Assembly: GCA_036365455.1 (NCBI GenBank)
Contig: JAWQUS010000001.1
Coordinates: 20,935,001 to 20,999,000, forward strand
DNA length: 64,000 nucleotides
DNA from: Macrosoma leucophasiata
Lineage: Eukaryota > Arthropoda > Insecta > Lepidoptera > Hedylidae
Reading direction: 5' to 3'
Shown here: positions 34,401 through 46,500 of the stretch, one piece after another
How the letters are laid out: every line of letters begins with the position of its first letter
Numbering within the stretch: the first letter of the stretch is position 1
Notes under the pieces: model-generated
The model's input: the letters and a program-made list of their open reading frames with translations, nothing else
What the model was told of the DNA's origin: nothing
Database searches by the model: none
Position numbers and translations under genes: made by a program

Positions 34401-37400
34401 TTAGGTAATGCGGTGGTGCCTACGCCCGCGAGCTCCGTCACTGGAGCTCTACCACCAGTTAAATATATTGCCTATATATTGTTCCTGTTTTGTTTACTAT
34501 CAGGAGTTTGATAAATGTCTATTGAGTTCATTTTTTAACTGGTTAACAGTTTGAGCTGATATTACATAATCGGGCAGCTTGTTCCAAGCTTTAACTATAC
34601 GGTTGCTGATAAAGTGTCTATGTGAGTTGTTATTTGACCGCGAACAGGACAGCTTTTGTCCATGGCCTCTTAAATCGATATTTTTATTGAAGTTACCATT
34701 TCTTTTAAATCTGGAACATCATAATGTCCATTTAAGATCTCATAAGTTTCTATTAGGTCTCCACGTGCTCTGCGATCCTCTAGAGTTGTGAGTTTCAGCA
34801 TCTTCAGATGCAACGGTGTTTGAGAAGTCGTGGTATTTTAGTGGAGCTGCGCTGTATTTTCTCCAGAAGTTCAATATCTTTCACAAAGTAGGGACTCCAA
34901 ACTTGAAAAGCGTATTCTAGAATTGGTCTGATGAAAGTTTTGTGGATGGTCAGCATCATTTCCGGTGCCAAATTCCGAAGGATTTCCTCACCAAATAGAT
35001 TAGGCTGTTGGCTTTCTTCGAAATACTAGTTATATGCTCATCCCATTTCAGGTTAAATGGTTTTAGTAAGGGGATTAGAAAAAATTCCTTACCCTAGTCT
35101 CATCCAAACGCCCTCCTGGATGGAGTTGATTTCCACAGACTTTTCATAATGTGGTATGCACTCATCAAACTTCTTGTGTTCAAACAGATAATTACCCCAA
35201 TGACGCTGCGCCCTACTACTTTTATAGTTTGAAAATTCCCATGCTTTCTCATAATGTTTTACGTCATCTGAAATTTAAAATATAAATTAATACGATTCTA
35301 AAAATTAAACAAATGATTCATATTAAATTTTGTACTATTTAAATGGAAGCGAGTCGTGACATTCATTAAAAAATACTACTTTAATAAGTCACACTAGTCA
35401 GTGGGACCAGTGTGACTTTAACACCCCGCTATAATATTATGACGAACGGGGTTGAACATCGACGACACAACGCACCTTCTCACCCTATCGTCGATGGGGT
35501 TGAATTACGACGTTGAATTTTTGAATTCATACAGGTAGATTTTTTTATGATATTGACATAGGAATGCTCTGACTCTCTGACATGATGACTGGTGTCTTGT
35601 CTTACTCATATTTACACGAATGAATCTTAGAAGAAAACAAATATATATATAATATTCTTACCAGTGGCATCGCCGAGTAAGCAGTACAGTTTGACGGTAG
35701 GTTTCAGTTCTATCTGTTGTAGTATGACTTCCGCGGCCTGAAACATCATACAATAAGTAAAGTAGCAAATAGATACGCGGTCAAAGTCAATTAAAAAAAA
35801 GTTACAACAATGTACAATACTCTATCATCGATCTGCTTCCAAAAAATGTTTAAAAGTCATAGTCGAAAATCATTTAACCTTTTATTGTCAACCTAAACTA
35901 AAACGCTATAAGATTTGTCTTGTTTCTTTATACGCGCTGTCATATAACACAAATGAAATAAGATTTGAGAAGCATGTCTTACCTTATGTCTCAGCTGTAG
36001 CATAGTATAGCACACTATGACGTCTTCCCACAGCTGTAAGGCCTGGTACTCTTCTAGAGCAGCTTTCACCAGCCCCAGACTGAGGTACAGGTCTGCCAGT
36101 TGCTGTCTCCAGCCCCACGCCGGAGACAGGCCACTTGCCCACAAGTATGATAACCTGCGTAGGAGATACTCGAATGTATCGTTCATAATTAGAAAGATAA
36201 TATACAGTATCAAACAATAAACATTGCATATCGACCTTATGAAGGAGACTTCAGCTTTTTTCGTGTCTGTAGAGCGTTATCTCTTTTGCACCTTAGCTAT
36301 GTACCGTTTGTCGACCATTTTGATCAAATTTTGACCAATGCCAACACTGCCTAGTGGTAGCAGGCCACTACTATTACATTGAGGTCCTGGGTTCGGTTCC
36401 CGGGTAGGGGGATATTAGAGATAATGGTGTAAAGTCCTTTATCTCTGGTTCTATTAGGATTTTTCCATTTTATGGAAATTTTCCAGTACCTCAAAGTTTA
36501 GTAATGTGCCCGGAGATGTCAACAGGCTCGCCACCTGTTACATAGGCCAAAACGTAACCGTTGTGTAATGTATGGCATTATAACTAAGGTCTCAGGGATG
36601 GCAGCACATGCATTTGCCGGGGGGCGGTACTTTTCTTCTTAACACAGACTTTTGTGATAAATAACCTAGCAAGAAGAATGGTACAATGCCTATACTATAA
36701 CTATTGTGCACCTATATGTCAATTTAACGTCAAGGATTTTTTTTATTATATTATATTATTATATATTATGACCTCTGGTTTTAGTGTAGACATAGACATA
36801 GGCTGCAATCATCACTTAACATGTGAACTGCACGCTGTTTGCCAACTTGGTTGATAAAAAAATTAGTAGTGTCTAATTTCTCACCTATTAGTAGGAGAAA
36901 CACAAGTTTTATCGTTTACAATGGTCTCGCATTGCAACATCGCTCGCTCCACCGTCCGCTTGTGGCTCGCCTCCAGCTTGCATCGAATGAGGAGAGCCAT
37001 CACTCGAGTCGACCACGGACCTTTCTTCTGAGATAGCACCGCTTCGATGTAGGGCTGAAGCTCCTCAATCATCAAGTCGTCTTTGGGTTGCGACTTCTGG
37101 ATGTACTGACTGGAATGATTAAATCATTTTCGAGAAGTTGCAATCATTGATTGAAACAATTAAGTTTTTTTCAATTTCTTTGACGACCTATGACCGCTTG
37201 ACCCGAGGCACACCGCGTACACTCCGTCAAAATTCCATACAAACGCTTAATTTGGTTTCTATTACACAGACATCAATCAGTGACGTGTATTTTAACGCTC
37301 ACCTGTGTGCGTAGCACGTACAAAATACCAACCGTCGCCCATAAGAGGAGAAGGGGTTGAGTGATGCGGCCAAATCGGGCGGGACGTCGAAGTGTCCATT

Positions 37401-40321
37401 CTATACGTAGTATTATTACATATTCTCTGCCCGAGGGTCGCGCGTTCGATCTACAATCCACTCGCGGACAAATATTTGTGTGTCAGGTATGTTTGTATGT
37501 ATGAATATATGTTTGTATCTTTACGCCAAGTCCCAAGCCCACGGGGTAGGCAGAGTGTGGAGCGCCAGCTATCCCGATCCTGATACACCTCACGTGCTTC
37601 TTTTACATTCATCATTCTCTTATATGCATGCCAATTCCTAATACTCTTTCCTAAGAATATTCTCAGATGCCTACTAGGAGAGAAGGTGTGGGAGAAATAC
37701 TTACACAGTCAACAAACACAGGGTCTGCTCCAAGCTAGGCAGCTCAGCTTGTGTGATCTTCTCGTTGAACTGTATCTTGTTCAGCCTCACATCATCCTGG
37801 AGCTCTATCTCCGGCGGCAGTTCTGATGAGCCGTGACTCTCTTCTGCTGATGGACGGTCTATTGCCATATCCAGTTTACTCGTTAAGGCTAGTTGCGGTA
37901 GAGCTTCTTGTTGGAACTTGGTCCTTTTGCCCAATAACCCTGAAAGACAGCATCATTATCATCATCATTTCAGCCGAAACACATCCGCTGCTGGACAAAA
38001 ACTTCGTCAATAATGCGGATGGATATAGTCGTCACCTTTGGCATGCGGATTGGCGATCGCAGTGGATGTTTTTTTTATCGTGTGATGCTGCGGCCCATCC
38101 CGATTTGTTGCATTTACTATGGAACTGGATGCACTGTAAGCTCTATTATAATGGTTTTTACGCCATTGGCCATCAGTTGACTGACTATCTAGAGCTGATG
38201 TTCCCAAACTATTTTTTCTTGTAGACCCCTTTCATTTTTTTCTGGTTTCGGTGGACCTTGCTACATTTATATCACATTCCCATATTTCTGAATTTTTATT
38301 CACGCCTACGCTGACTCAGACCGAGTCTCCCAGGGGTCCACCTGGACCACTTTGGGAATGACTGATCTAGAGGCATTTGTCCGCGGAGAACGGCTTGACC
38401 GATTTCGCTAGTTATTTTCGTGTTGTATTTTTAATAGTGCACCCGTGCACAACGGGGTTACATAAATAACAATGTGTAATAATAAATCCTTCAAAATGTA
38501 TAAGTATCCTTCAGTAGGCAAATCACTACACACAAAAAAAAAATGCAACAAACCAGTCAACTCAAGTTTCAATCCTGCAAGCTCCCTAGCCATATGCAAA
38601 TATTCCTCAACCTTCTGAACTCTTCCGTAAACCAAATAAGCTTGGGCTATTTCCAAATATAGCAAAACTTTCATTCTTGGTTGGTCTTGTAATGCTTTAG
38701 ATTCGTTCATCAACTTGGCCATGATCAATTCAAGCTCCAAATAGAGAGTTGCACTTGTGTCTTCTAGAATGCGCTGATGTGTTACCTTACACCGTAAGCA
38801 CCACCAAAGTAGGAGCTGAAAATTACAGTTCATCAAGTTTTAAGACATGTTTAATCTTCAAAATACCATTTTCAATTATATCCTTAATTAACTTGCCAGA
38901 ACTTTTATCCTATTTACAATACCTTGTTAAAGGTGCTAACATTACAAAAGTCATTTTAACAGGCTTTTGAGTTACAAAAACCAAAATACAGGAAATATTT
39001 TTGTTATTTATAATATATATAGTATAAATTATAGTACACTATGATTTAATATAATTAATACACCTCAAACTCAGAATCTCCTTTTCAGAAGACATATGGA
39101 ATCTAATATCACACACAAAAATTATGTTTTGTTGGTTAGAGGTTGATCATCACATTCAATTTCTCATCATAAGAGTTTACTACCTTCATCCCATTATGAT
39201 CATGAGTGCCAGAGTCCAAGATTTAACAACCCAGTTAGTTCGGAAGTGTAAGATAGCCGTTTGATTCAAAGGGTTGTGGGTTCAATCTCAGCACCGGAAC
39301 AAATATTTGTATAGCCTACAAATATTTGTTTTGGAGCTGGGTGTTTGTGTATGTGTTGAGTGTGTACAATGGCACCCACAACACAAGTTTATACCAAGTG
39401 CTGGGCTGTGAGTAAGTGTATTTTATTTTTTTATTTGAATTTTGAATAGATATTTAGTTTATAGTAAAAGAAACTTTCCGCACTGAATAAATAGGTCTCT
39501 GGTAAGAGCGCCCGTAGTCAGCCTACAACTACTCCACCCATTCAAAAAACATAAAATTGTAACAAAATATTGACAAATACTTACCAAGTTCTGTTCTACA
39601 GTACTTAAGCATGTAAAAACTTGTACGCTGAAATAAAGTAGCTCAGGGTATAAAATATTTGCAAACAATGGCTCGGAATCTCGCTGCAAAGCTGTTGAAA
39701 CATCAATTGCAGGCCATTCCATGCCCAAATACTCATCTAAATTGAATTCGCTTAGATGTGGACTCCAGTTTATGTTACAAAACCATAAATATGACTTGAT
39801 AGCAACAGATAAAATGTTTTCGAAAGCAACATCATTATCTTGGTATTTTCTTATAACATTCATGAGCTCATCTGTATTTGAAACATGTGTCAGCAATTCT
39901 TTACATAGGTCAACTTCACTTATTGACCAATCACCAGACCAAATAGTTTTCAAGTTTTCACTCGCTGTAATTAAATATATAAAATTAATATTGACTACAT
40001 ATGAAAAAGTACTTGTTCATTATAGTGTTAGATAAAAGTTCTTGTTCTATTTTAAATTAAATGAGAGTTTGATTTATCTATAACATAAAATAAGGACTGA
40101 AAGTTGGAATCTTACTCAAGGTAAAGTCTGTGCGATCTTTGCTGTGAAACTTGCCCTTAGTTTGTTTTTCTAAAATAACCGCGTGAAGTTCTTTTAGCTA
40201 AACATAAACTCCATAAAGCATCATTGACTAAACTATTTATAATTTGGGCCAACTCACCTGTGTCGATAATTTGTACATCAAAATTGCATAAATGTAATAA
40301 ACTATTACCCTTTGATAACAT
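31438..40321 (-). CDS. TTC27: Tetratricopeptide repeat protein 27
   Basis: Twelve exons on the minus strand: 40321-40258, 39964-39585, 38815-38554, 37939-37705, 37109-36885, 36154-35983, 35737-35662, 35267-35093, 33921-33735, 33217-33042, 32678-32531, 31704-31438. They total 788 residues, close to vertebrate TTC27 (about 840). Every junction keeps phase and all introns are GT-AG, though exons 3 and 10 have weak donors (GTTTGT, GTTTGG). The N-terminal half is helical and family-specific. TPR motifs run from about 470 to 640: HYEKAWEFSNYKSSRAQRHW, then KFDECIPHYEKSVEINS, KWEQAAKAYRRYTYLQPN, TFEAWNNLAKVYVHQGDNNR and ALRFNYDNWKVWEN-like continuation across the next junction (here WK|LWENV). The molecular role of the family is poorly defined; as a TPR protein it should act as a scaffold. 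The start is the first ATG (40321); the longer frame upstream begins at GTG. Introns carry a 5S-SINE, SINE A, a LINE relic, repeat E and an RTE tail. Confidence 0.9.
32004..32308 (+). repeat. 5S-rRNA-derived SINE, copy 2 (head truncated)
   Basis: Begins at TGGTTGGGTATGTGATGAGTGACC, the distal part of the 5S-like head, and continues with the standard body to GCAGTGGGACGTATAATGGG and a TTATTATTAT tail. Relative to copy 1 the middle has an extra AGGAAGGTGTCGG and AGACCCCTTCTTGAGGACTC. Inside TTC27 intron 11. Confidence 0.75.
34196..34458 (-). repeat. SINE-like family A, well-preserved copy
   Basis: Full-length reverse-orientation copy from GGCAAACAAGCATGCAGTTC to GGAGCTCTACCACCAG, inside TTC27 intron 8, abutting the LINE relic. 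Confidence 0.75.
34459..35065 (-). pseudogene. Decayed LINE C-terminal fragment (jockey/CR1-like)
   Basis: Interrupted frames on the minus strand read like the region C-terminal to a LINE reverse transcriptase: LKWDEHITSISKKANS, then VWSPYFVKDIELLEKIQR, KYRFKRPWTKAVLFAVK and a SLEQAARL-type segment, all in order but separated by stops and shifts. Role when intact: reverse transcriptase of a non-LTR retrotransposon. It is inside TTC27 intron 8 and has no coding potential now. Confidence 0.65.
36349..36550 (+). repeat. tRNA-derived SINE, family C copy 3
   Basis: GCCTAGTGGTAGCAGGCCAC head, GGGTTCGGTTCCCGG B box, then CCTTTATCTCTGGTTCTATT, TTTCCAGTACCTC and GTGCCCGGAGATGTCAACAG. Inside TTC27 intron 5. 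Confidence 0.75.
36570..36845 (+). repeat. SINE-like family A, degraded and interrupted
   Basis: AATGTATGGCATTATAAC, AAGGTCTCAGGGATGGCAGC and later ACCTCTGGTTTTAGTGTAGA and GGCTGCAATCATCACTTAAC are family-A landmarks, but about 170 bp of AT-rich foreign sequence (36610-36770) separates them. It lies between exons 5 and 6 of TTC27 and ends 40 bases before exon 5. Confidence 0.6.
37208..37431 (-). repeat. Dispersed repeat E, copy 3
   Basis: Reverse complement of the copy at 30972 over its whole length (GCACACCGCG, AAACGCTTAATTTGG, GTGCGTAGCACGTACAAAAT, GTCGAAGTGTCCATTCTATA, ATATTCTCTGCC). Inside TTC27 intron 4, directly followed by a family-D SINE fragment at 37432-37530. Confidence 0.75.
37432..37530 (+). 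repeat. tRNA-derived SINE, family D fragment
   Basis: CGAGGGTCGCGCGTTCGATC followed by CTCGCGGACAAATATTTGTG, as in the family-D copies at 5490 and 39230, then a TATGTATG-rich tail. Confidence 0.55.
37950..38070. repeat. RTE-type LINE 3' tail remnant beside a splice acceptor
   Basis: CATCATTATCATCATCATTT followed by CAGCCGAAACACATCCGCTGC resembles the trinucleotide-tailed 3' end of lepidopteran RTE elements (compare 54046-54100). It starts about 10 bases upstream of the acceptor of TTC27 exon 4. Confidence 0.5.
39230..39415 (+). repeat. tRNA-derived SINE, family D copy
   Basis: A head with GGGTTGTGGGTTCAATCTCA (B box) followed by GCACCGGAACAAATATTTGT, GGGTGTTTGTGTATG and CACCCACAACACAAGTTTATACC. 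Inside TTC27 intron 2. Confidence 0.65.
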
Positions 40322-40478
40322 TTTGAACGTCCTGTTAAATATCACGTTAAATTACGAGTTCCTATGAATATTTATAAATACCGAAAAGACTTAACACATA
40401 TTTTTTTCAAAAATATTGTGAAAAGTAAACAATAAAAAAAAACGTGTTTATGACATTAACGTTTGATAGTTGACACTT

Positions 40479-40881
40479 TTTTGTTATTATGGCATCGCTA
40501 TTACGCATATTGCCAGTGTCAAGTAAAACGATAATTCGTATATATTTAAGCAGCGTCAAAGTTAGTATAATATCAAGTATATTAAGTAAGTATCAAGTAT
40601 ATAATTTATCAAGTATAATATGTCAGTCAAGTGAGTTACAGTCAAGTTATTCGAGTAAAGCGATGGCTACTTTACTAGAACATTTACATTGAAGTTTTGG
40701 AGGCAACCTGAAAGGTCGTGTTTTCGCAACGTCATTCTATTTCACTATACACGGGCACGGTAATAAACCTATATCAAACAAAATGCCACCAATTTTATTC
40801 AATATAACTTAAAAATACACCAAGAAAATGAAATAAAATAAGAGCACCATACGCCTCTTTCAAGGTTCCCGCCGAAACTCC
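40479..40881 (-). mobile_element. About 400-bp retroposon, copy 1
   Basis: Flanked by an 11-bp target-site duplication AGTTGACACTT (40468-40478 and 40882-40892). A T-run at the left end is the 3' poly(A) on the minus strand, so the RNA ran from GGAGTTTCGGCGGGAACC towards ...GCAATATGCGTAATAGCGATG. The copy at 58806 is nearly identical; this one lacks a 12-nt stretch. The plus-strand 67-codon open frame inside is probably incidental. It lies 157 bases upstream of the TTC27 ATG. Confidence 0.8.
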
Positions 40882-40978
40882 AGTTGACACTTGACACAGG
40901 CGGACTCAATGGCAGTCAGTGGGCACGTTTAGTCATAATCTAATTGGATGATTACGTATGACTTGATTTTGGGTTGGT

Positions 40979-41190
40979 GACACCCCGCGGACACTCCTCC
41001 AAAATTCCACACAAACGCTTAATTTGGTCTCTATTACACACATGTAGACAATAAATCTATGATTACACAGCATCAATCAGTGACGTGTATTTACACGTGC
41101 ACCTGTGTGCGTAGCACGTAGAGAATACCAAACGTCGCTCATAGGACACAGGAGGGGAGGGGAGGAGGTTGGGTGAGGCGGGGAAATCGA
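40979..41190 (-). repeat. Dispersed repeat E, copy 4
   Basis: Reverse-orientation copy (CACCCCGCGGACACTCC, AAACGCTTAATTTGGTC, GTGACGTGTATTTACACGTG, GCGTAGCACGTAGAGAATAC); the far end diverges after GGGAAATCGAC. Confidence 0.7.
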
Positions 41191-41391
41191 CATTTTCTCT
41201 GTTGGTGATAGCTATACTTGCTAGTTTTGCCACTATGAAAATAAAAAGAAGAACTCCGAAACGTACCAAACCCTTTCTCACACTCGGATTATGTAATCTT
41301 ACTGTTTCATTTTTACATCTTTCTTGAAAAAATAAAAATAAGTAAAAAAAAGCTCCAATAAGGTTCTGAAGCACAAAATTAGAGAATGTAA

Positions 41392-41510
41392 GTAAGTAAG
41401 TAAATATTCTTTATTGTACTGTACACCAGTAATGTTCAATAAAAACAAAAATAGAAAAAAACAAAGTGAAAGTACAATCAGGCGGTCTTATCGCTAAAAG
41501 CGATAATGAA
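41392..41510 (-). mobile_element. LINE 3' end fragment
   Basis: A (GTAA)n-like tail followed by TATTCTTTATTGTACTGTACACC and CAGGCGGTCTTATCGC, the reverse complement of the LINE end at 27992-28364. Only about 120 bp remain. Confidence 0.65.
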
Positions 41511-41605
41511 TGTTTGCATTAACTTGAATTTTAACAAATATTTTGGTGCAACTGAACCTTTTAAGTGGTATAAGGCTGTGTGATTTTTTAAATAATCTAT
41601 GGTCT

Positions 41606-42214
41606 CAGTGTTCAACTTAAACGTCTGCTACACAGTATTAAACGGCAGTTTGAAACAAAGGTTTGAAACAGTGTAGACCGTTGTATTATGCCAAATATCA
41701 CGTGGCATTCATACGTCTTTGGTAGCAGGGCTTGCGTTGCAAACCATTGGCAGAGGCGTTGGTTTGAAACCGTGTTGTCGCTTGTTTAAAACCACGCGTA
41801 CGACAGTCACTCTGTGTCAGCGAGCGCGTGCTCGCTGATGTTCGACTAAAGTTATTTATGTCACGAAAGTCCAGGAGATTAATAAAATTAAGGTTATATG
41901 ACTAAACATTAATCTCTGCCTTAACCACTGGCACCACTGCCTCATCCATATTATTTTTATTCCTCTTTTTTCTTTAATTGCACACAAAATCGCAAGACTC
42001 ACTCGAACTATATGCTGTATAGATAGGTAAGGTACCATGGCGTCATTATAGCGTTAATACCCGGTATACAAATGAAATATCGACACGTCCTTTCCGCGCA
42101 ATTCAGTTGGTTTCAAACCGTGTAGCCCGCAATTCGTAACTTACTTCCGTTCAAGGTCACCTTGGTTTCATACCTCATTTCAAACCGTGTAGCAGACGCT
42201 TTAGGTGTTCAATG
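41606..42214. mobile_element. 609-bp nonautonomous TIR element
   Basis: The left end CAGTGTTCAACTTAAACGTC, then TGCTACACAG, pairs with the right end GTGTAGCAGACGCTTTAGGT, then GTTCAATG, imperfectly over about 35 bp. Subterminal motifs recur inward (GTTTGAAACAGTGTAG on the left, TTTCAAACCGTGTAG twice on the right). No transposase frame: a deleted DNA transposon of unknown superfamily. Confidence 0.65.
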
Positions 42215-42370
42215 TTAATCAAATATTATCTGCGGCGTTTGCGTTTGTTGTAAGCTAGGGGTGGTTTTCATTTTCAATAATCGTGAAAGTTGAGACTAAG
42301 GTCAGTATCGATAAGCTATGCATCGATACCGTCAATCTACTATCGATTAATCTGATATAATGTTGATTTC

Positions 42371-42473
42371 GTAAGCTGAAATATTTCCTAGTTTATTTTT
42401 ATGTACATGTTTATGTACATAAAAATAAACAATAGCAATAAAAAAATACAAGCTATCAAATATTTCAGCTTAC
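42371..42473. repeat. Nested palindrome
   Basis: Outer arms GTAAGCTGAAATATTT (42371-42386) and AAATATTTCAGCTTAC (42458-42473) enclose an inner perfect pair GTTTATTTTTATGTACAT (42391-42408) and ATGTACATAAAAATAAAC (42413-42430). Foldback element or hairpin. Confidence 0.75.
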
Positions 42474-43543
42474 TCTAGAAAAACCCTCTCATACACACGA
42501 CTAGGTCAACGATGCCTCAAAATAATGTTTGTTAAACTAGAAAAAAAGACATTGAATTAAACACAATACAGGTTTTAAGGAGGATATTCTTCGACCCCCG
42601 AACCATCCCCCATTCTTCTGTTGTACTACACGCGCGGAGGGAGGGATGATGAATAAACAGTCAGTCAAAAACATCAGACTATTTTGTTTCAACATGATGA
42701 AATGAAGCGCACCAATTTTAGCAGACTTTACAAAGTTGTAAGAGCTTGTAAATACATTTCATTCCTAAATATTGAAATAATCTTGTTTTAATAAAGTAAA
42801 GTAATTGAAATGAACATTTATTTCTGTAGACAATTGCCAGCGAGTGGCAAACACCGCTTAGAACTTAAAAGCTACAGTACATTACCCAGCAAGAAATATT
42901 GCACATGGAGCTTACGGAAGAGCCAATCGGCTAGTTTCGACTTCGTAGAACGTCATCTCTAATGCAAACAGCGTAAGCACTGATAGCTTGATATAGCTCA
43001 AAACTTAGGTAACTATTAAGTTTCAAATCGGTTACACACACCCTACATCTGACGCAAATATTTTCGTTCATTCTAATTTAATAGGTATGTACCATCACCC
43101 GATTCACCCGGAGATGGCTCATTATTGTAAAGATAATTTTTACATATATCATTACTATACTGATACATTATTTACATTTTTTTATTCTTCAAGTAAGTAT
43201 GTGAGTTTTGAATTAAAAAGATTAAAAATGCAAAAAAAAATATGCACACACCTAAATTAAACACATTAAATTAGGGACCTGGCGGCGTGAAGATACATGC
43301 ATACTTTGTATGTATATACATACAGAAAAAAATAATGTCATTACAAAGATATGTTTGAGTTTGAATAATAGGAAATCGATTTTTGCTAAGATCGATTAAA
43401 CTCGGAATTGATGACAGTTCGAGAATGTTACAGCATCCTTATCGGAGGTGTCGGTGGGTGGGCGTTCGTATTTTTAGGTTAAATCAGGGATTGTGAAAAA
43501 AAAACATGATTTTGTGAAATAAATGATAAATGTTTTGTAAAAT

Positions 43544-46500
43544 ATGAAATACAACCATAAAATGGAAGCGGCAATCATTGCTGTGACTGGCGTATTATGT
43601 TCTATACTGCTCCTGAAACTCCTATACAACTTGCGGTAAGTCAAATAAAGGTTATATCTCGCTGCTTTCCCGCCTGATAAAACATGCTAATTATATGTAA
43701 CATTCGTTATGCAGGTCCGCGTTGCCATGGCGGGTGAACTGTTGGTTTTGTAACAGTAACTTCTGGGTGAAATTTCTAGAACGTAACAGCTGGATGTGCC
43801 CTAAATGTGAACAGTACAATGGATTTACAAAGGTATTTTTTTGTTATATTACTTATTATTTACGTCATGTACTGACTTAATATTGATCGGAATATTAATA
43901 TTTTGCTCTAGGATGGTGATTACAATAAGCTAGTTCACATTTTCAATGAGCAGGAATGTAAGACTCCGAAAGTGTTTCACCGAAGCCCGCCTATAAATGG
44001 CCTCTGTAAGATGTGTAATATAAACCAGCAGCTCAAGGTGACACAGCTGGCCAACTTTGTTCCTATGAATGAGAAGAAATATGATGAAGAAATAGATGGG
44101 TACAGGTGAGATTCATGAGTATTATTTGTATGGAATGTCTATGTCTATGTCTAGATATTGTATATCGTATAATCGTATAAGGCAATATGTCAATAGCATC
44201 ACAGCTACTACTAATTCACCGAGTGTATTTACTCATATAGGAAGTATGTTGCTATTATGTCCAAATAAACCACAATTGTTTTTTTTTATTTTTTTTTTTT
44301 ATTGGCATCCGTCAGGAGGCATAACTGCCAGCATCACGTTTGAATGATTGGAAATATATGGTACATAAATCAATTCATTAAATCCGCATAGACATCATTA
44401 AATCTGAAAACACATAATAGGTAAGGTTAGTAGATTATTAAACAATACACATTAGAAATAGAAATTGAAATAGAAAATATTTTTATTTCGAATAGATCTT
44501 TACAGATACTTTCAAAACGTCAATAAATCATAAACTACCTAGAGCGAATAACCATTACATATAGTAAAAGCAAAATCATATATTAATAGTAAATTAAAAA
44601 TTAAGATTTAAACTATTTGGTTAAAACATAATAATCATAAAATTTTTCAATTCCTTCAATGATAATAAATGAAGAAAAAGAAAAACTTATTCGTCAAGAT
44701 CAATGTTATTCACTTAGCAGAGTTCCAAGTGCAGTCACTACTGAGAAGAACTCCGCTACCCAACAAACTCAGTAAGAGCTCTTTTAAATGAGAGCTTAAA
44801 TCTAGTACAGATTATCGTGAAAAATCAAATAATGTCAACGTCCATAGCATAGATGCAAATAAACTGCTATCGACTAAATGTGATGTAGCCCCTGCAAACC
44901 AGAACAGACCAGTCCCCACCAACAGCACCCGTTCACGAGTATGACGCATGTGACAGCCATTGCCCTCCTCGACCATTTTAGAGGGAAGTGAGCAACCCGC
45001 CACACGACGCCGCCAAAGGCAAAGACATTTAAGTGTGCATGACTGTTCCGGATATGCATACGGCAAAATAAAAGATGGAATTCATTTTCAGCCAGGGTAT
45101 TCACATTATTCAACCCTTAACAATAGTAGATACTAATTACTGAATACACAAAATCACAGGATCATGAAATAGCCTGGCAGCGATCGCTATAATCCCAAGA
45201 CGTATTATCATTAAGATAATCACTGGTCTTATAGTAATTACATTTATATAAACATTCTTTCATTACTTTCTTAAATTTTTTTGATCGATAGACTTTGAAC
45301 GTTTTTGGGGATTTGATTAAAGAACCGTATACATTGACCTCTAAAAGAATTACTGACCCTATTCAGCCGCGTTGCATGCATGGACAACTTGTATTTGTTC
45401 CTAGTATTTATACTGTGATTGTTACCTATTGTAGGAAACTCATTAATGTTTTTACGGACATATAATACATTTTCATAAATGTATTGCGAAGCTACAGTCA
45501 GAATATTTATTTCTTTAAATTTATCTCTAATAGATACCCTCGGACTCAACCCGTAGATAGCCCGGACAGCTCTCTTTTGCAGTACAAAAATAGTGTTGAC
45601 GTCGGCGGAATTTCCCCATAGCAAAATGCCATAGGACATTATACTGTGAAAATAACTAAAATAAACAAGGCGAGCCGTCTCGACGTCTGTTAATAGTCTA
45701 ATCTTTTTCACAGCAAATGCTGCCGAGCTAAGTCTATTAGCTAATTTGGCAATATGGGGACCCCATTGCAATTTAGCATCCACGGTAATGCCCAGAAATA
45801 CCGTGGACTCTACGATCTCCAATACTTCCTCATTTATCTTAACATTGGTTTCAACCTGTTTTACGTTAGGAGTAGTAAATTTAATACATTTTGTCTTACT
45901 GCTATTTAACGATAGGTTATTGGCGCTAAACCAATGTACTATATTAGAGAGAGTATTGTTTACACAGTCAAAATCTACCTCCTGTCTTTTAATTTTGAAC
46001 ACTAAAGAAGTATCATCAGCAAACAATACCATCTCTTGGCCGTCATTGATAATGTAGGGTAAGTCATTAATATAGACTAAGAAAAGAAATGGCCCTAAAA
46101 TAGAGCCCTGTGGGACCCCCATATCCATTGAAGTCCCGGGAGATCTTGTCCCATTTACATCAACACACATATTTCTATTGTTTAAATATGAAGTCATAAG
46201 CTCGAGAGCGGTATCTCGAAGGCCGTAGTGATATAACTTTCTGACCAATGTTTCATGCTGAACGCAATCAAATGCTTTAGATAAGTCACAGAATACCCCT
46301 AGTGCATTATGTGATTTTTCCCAATCTTCAAAAATGTGTTTGACAAGTTCAACACCTGCATCGGTAGTTGAACGACCCCTAGTAAATCCAAACTGTCGAC
46401 AATGTAAAAGTTTATGATGGTTAAAGTGTGCAAGTAGTTGAATTAAAATAAGTTTTTCAAAAATTTTACTTAAGACAGGTAGTACAGAAATTGGTCTAAA

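Larger units (their letters stand above)
40322..43543. other. Divergent intergenic region TTC27/TMEM201
   Basis: Head-to-head spacer of 3.2 kb that must hold both promoters. It contains the retroposon (40479), repeat E copy 4, a LINE 3' end (41392-41510, minus), a 609-bp TIR element and a nested palindrome. No TATA box can be assigned with confidence. Confidence 0.55.

Noticed and set aside
44812..45113. 79- and 84-codon frames
   Set aside because: Lie in the 3' UTR of the jockey-like LINE and overlap each other; no motif.
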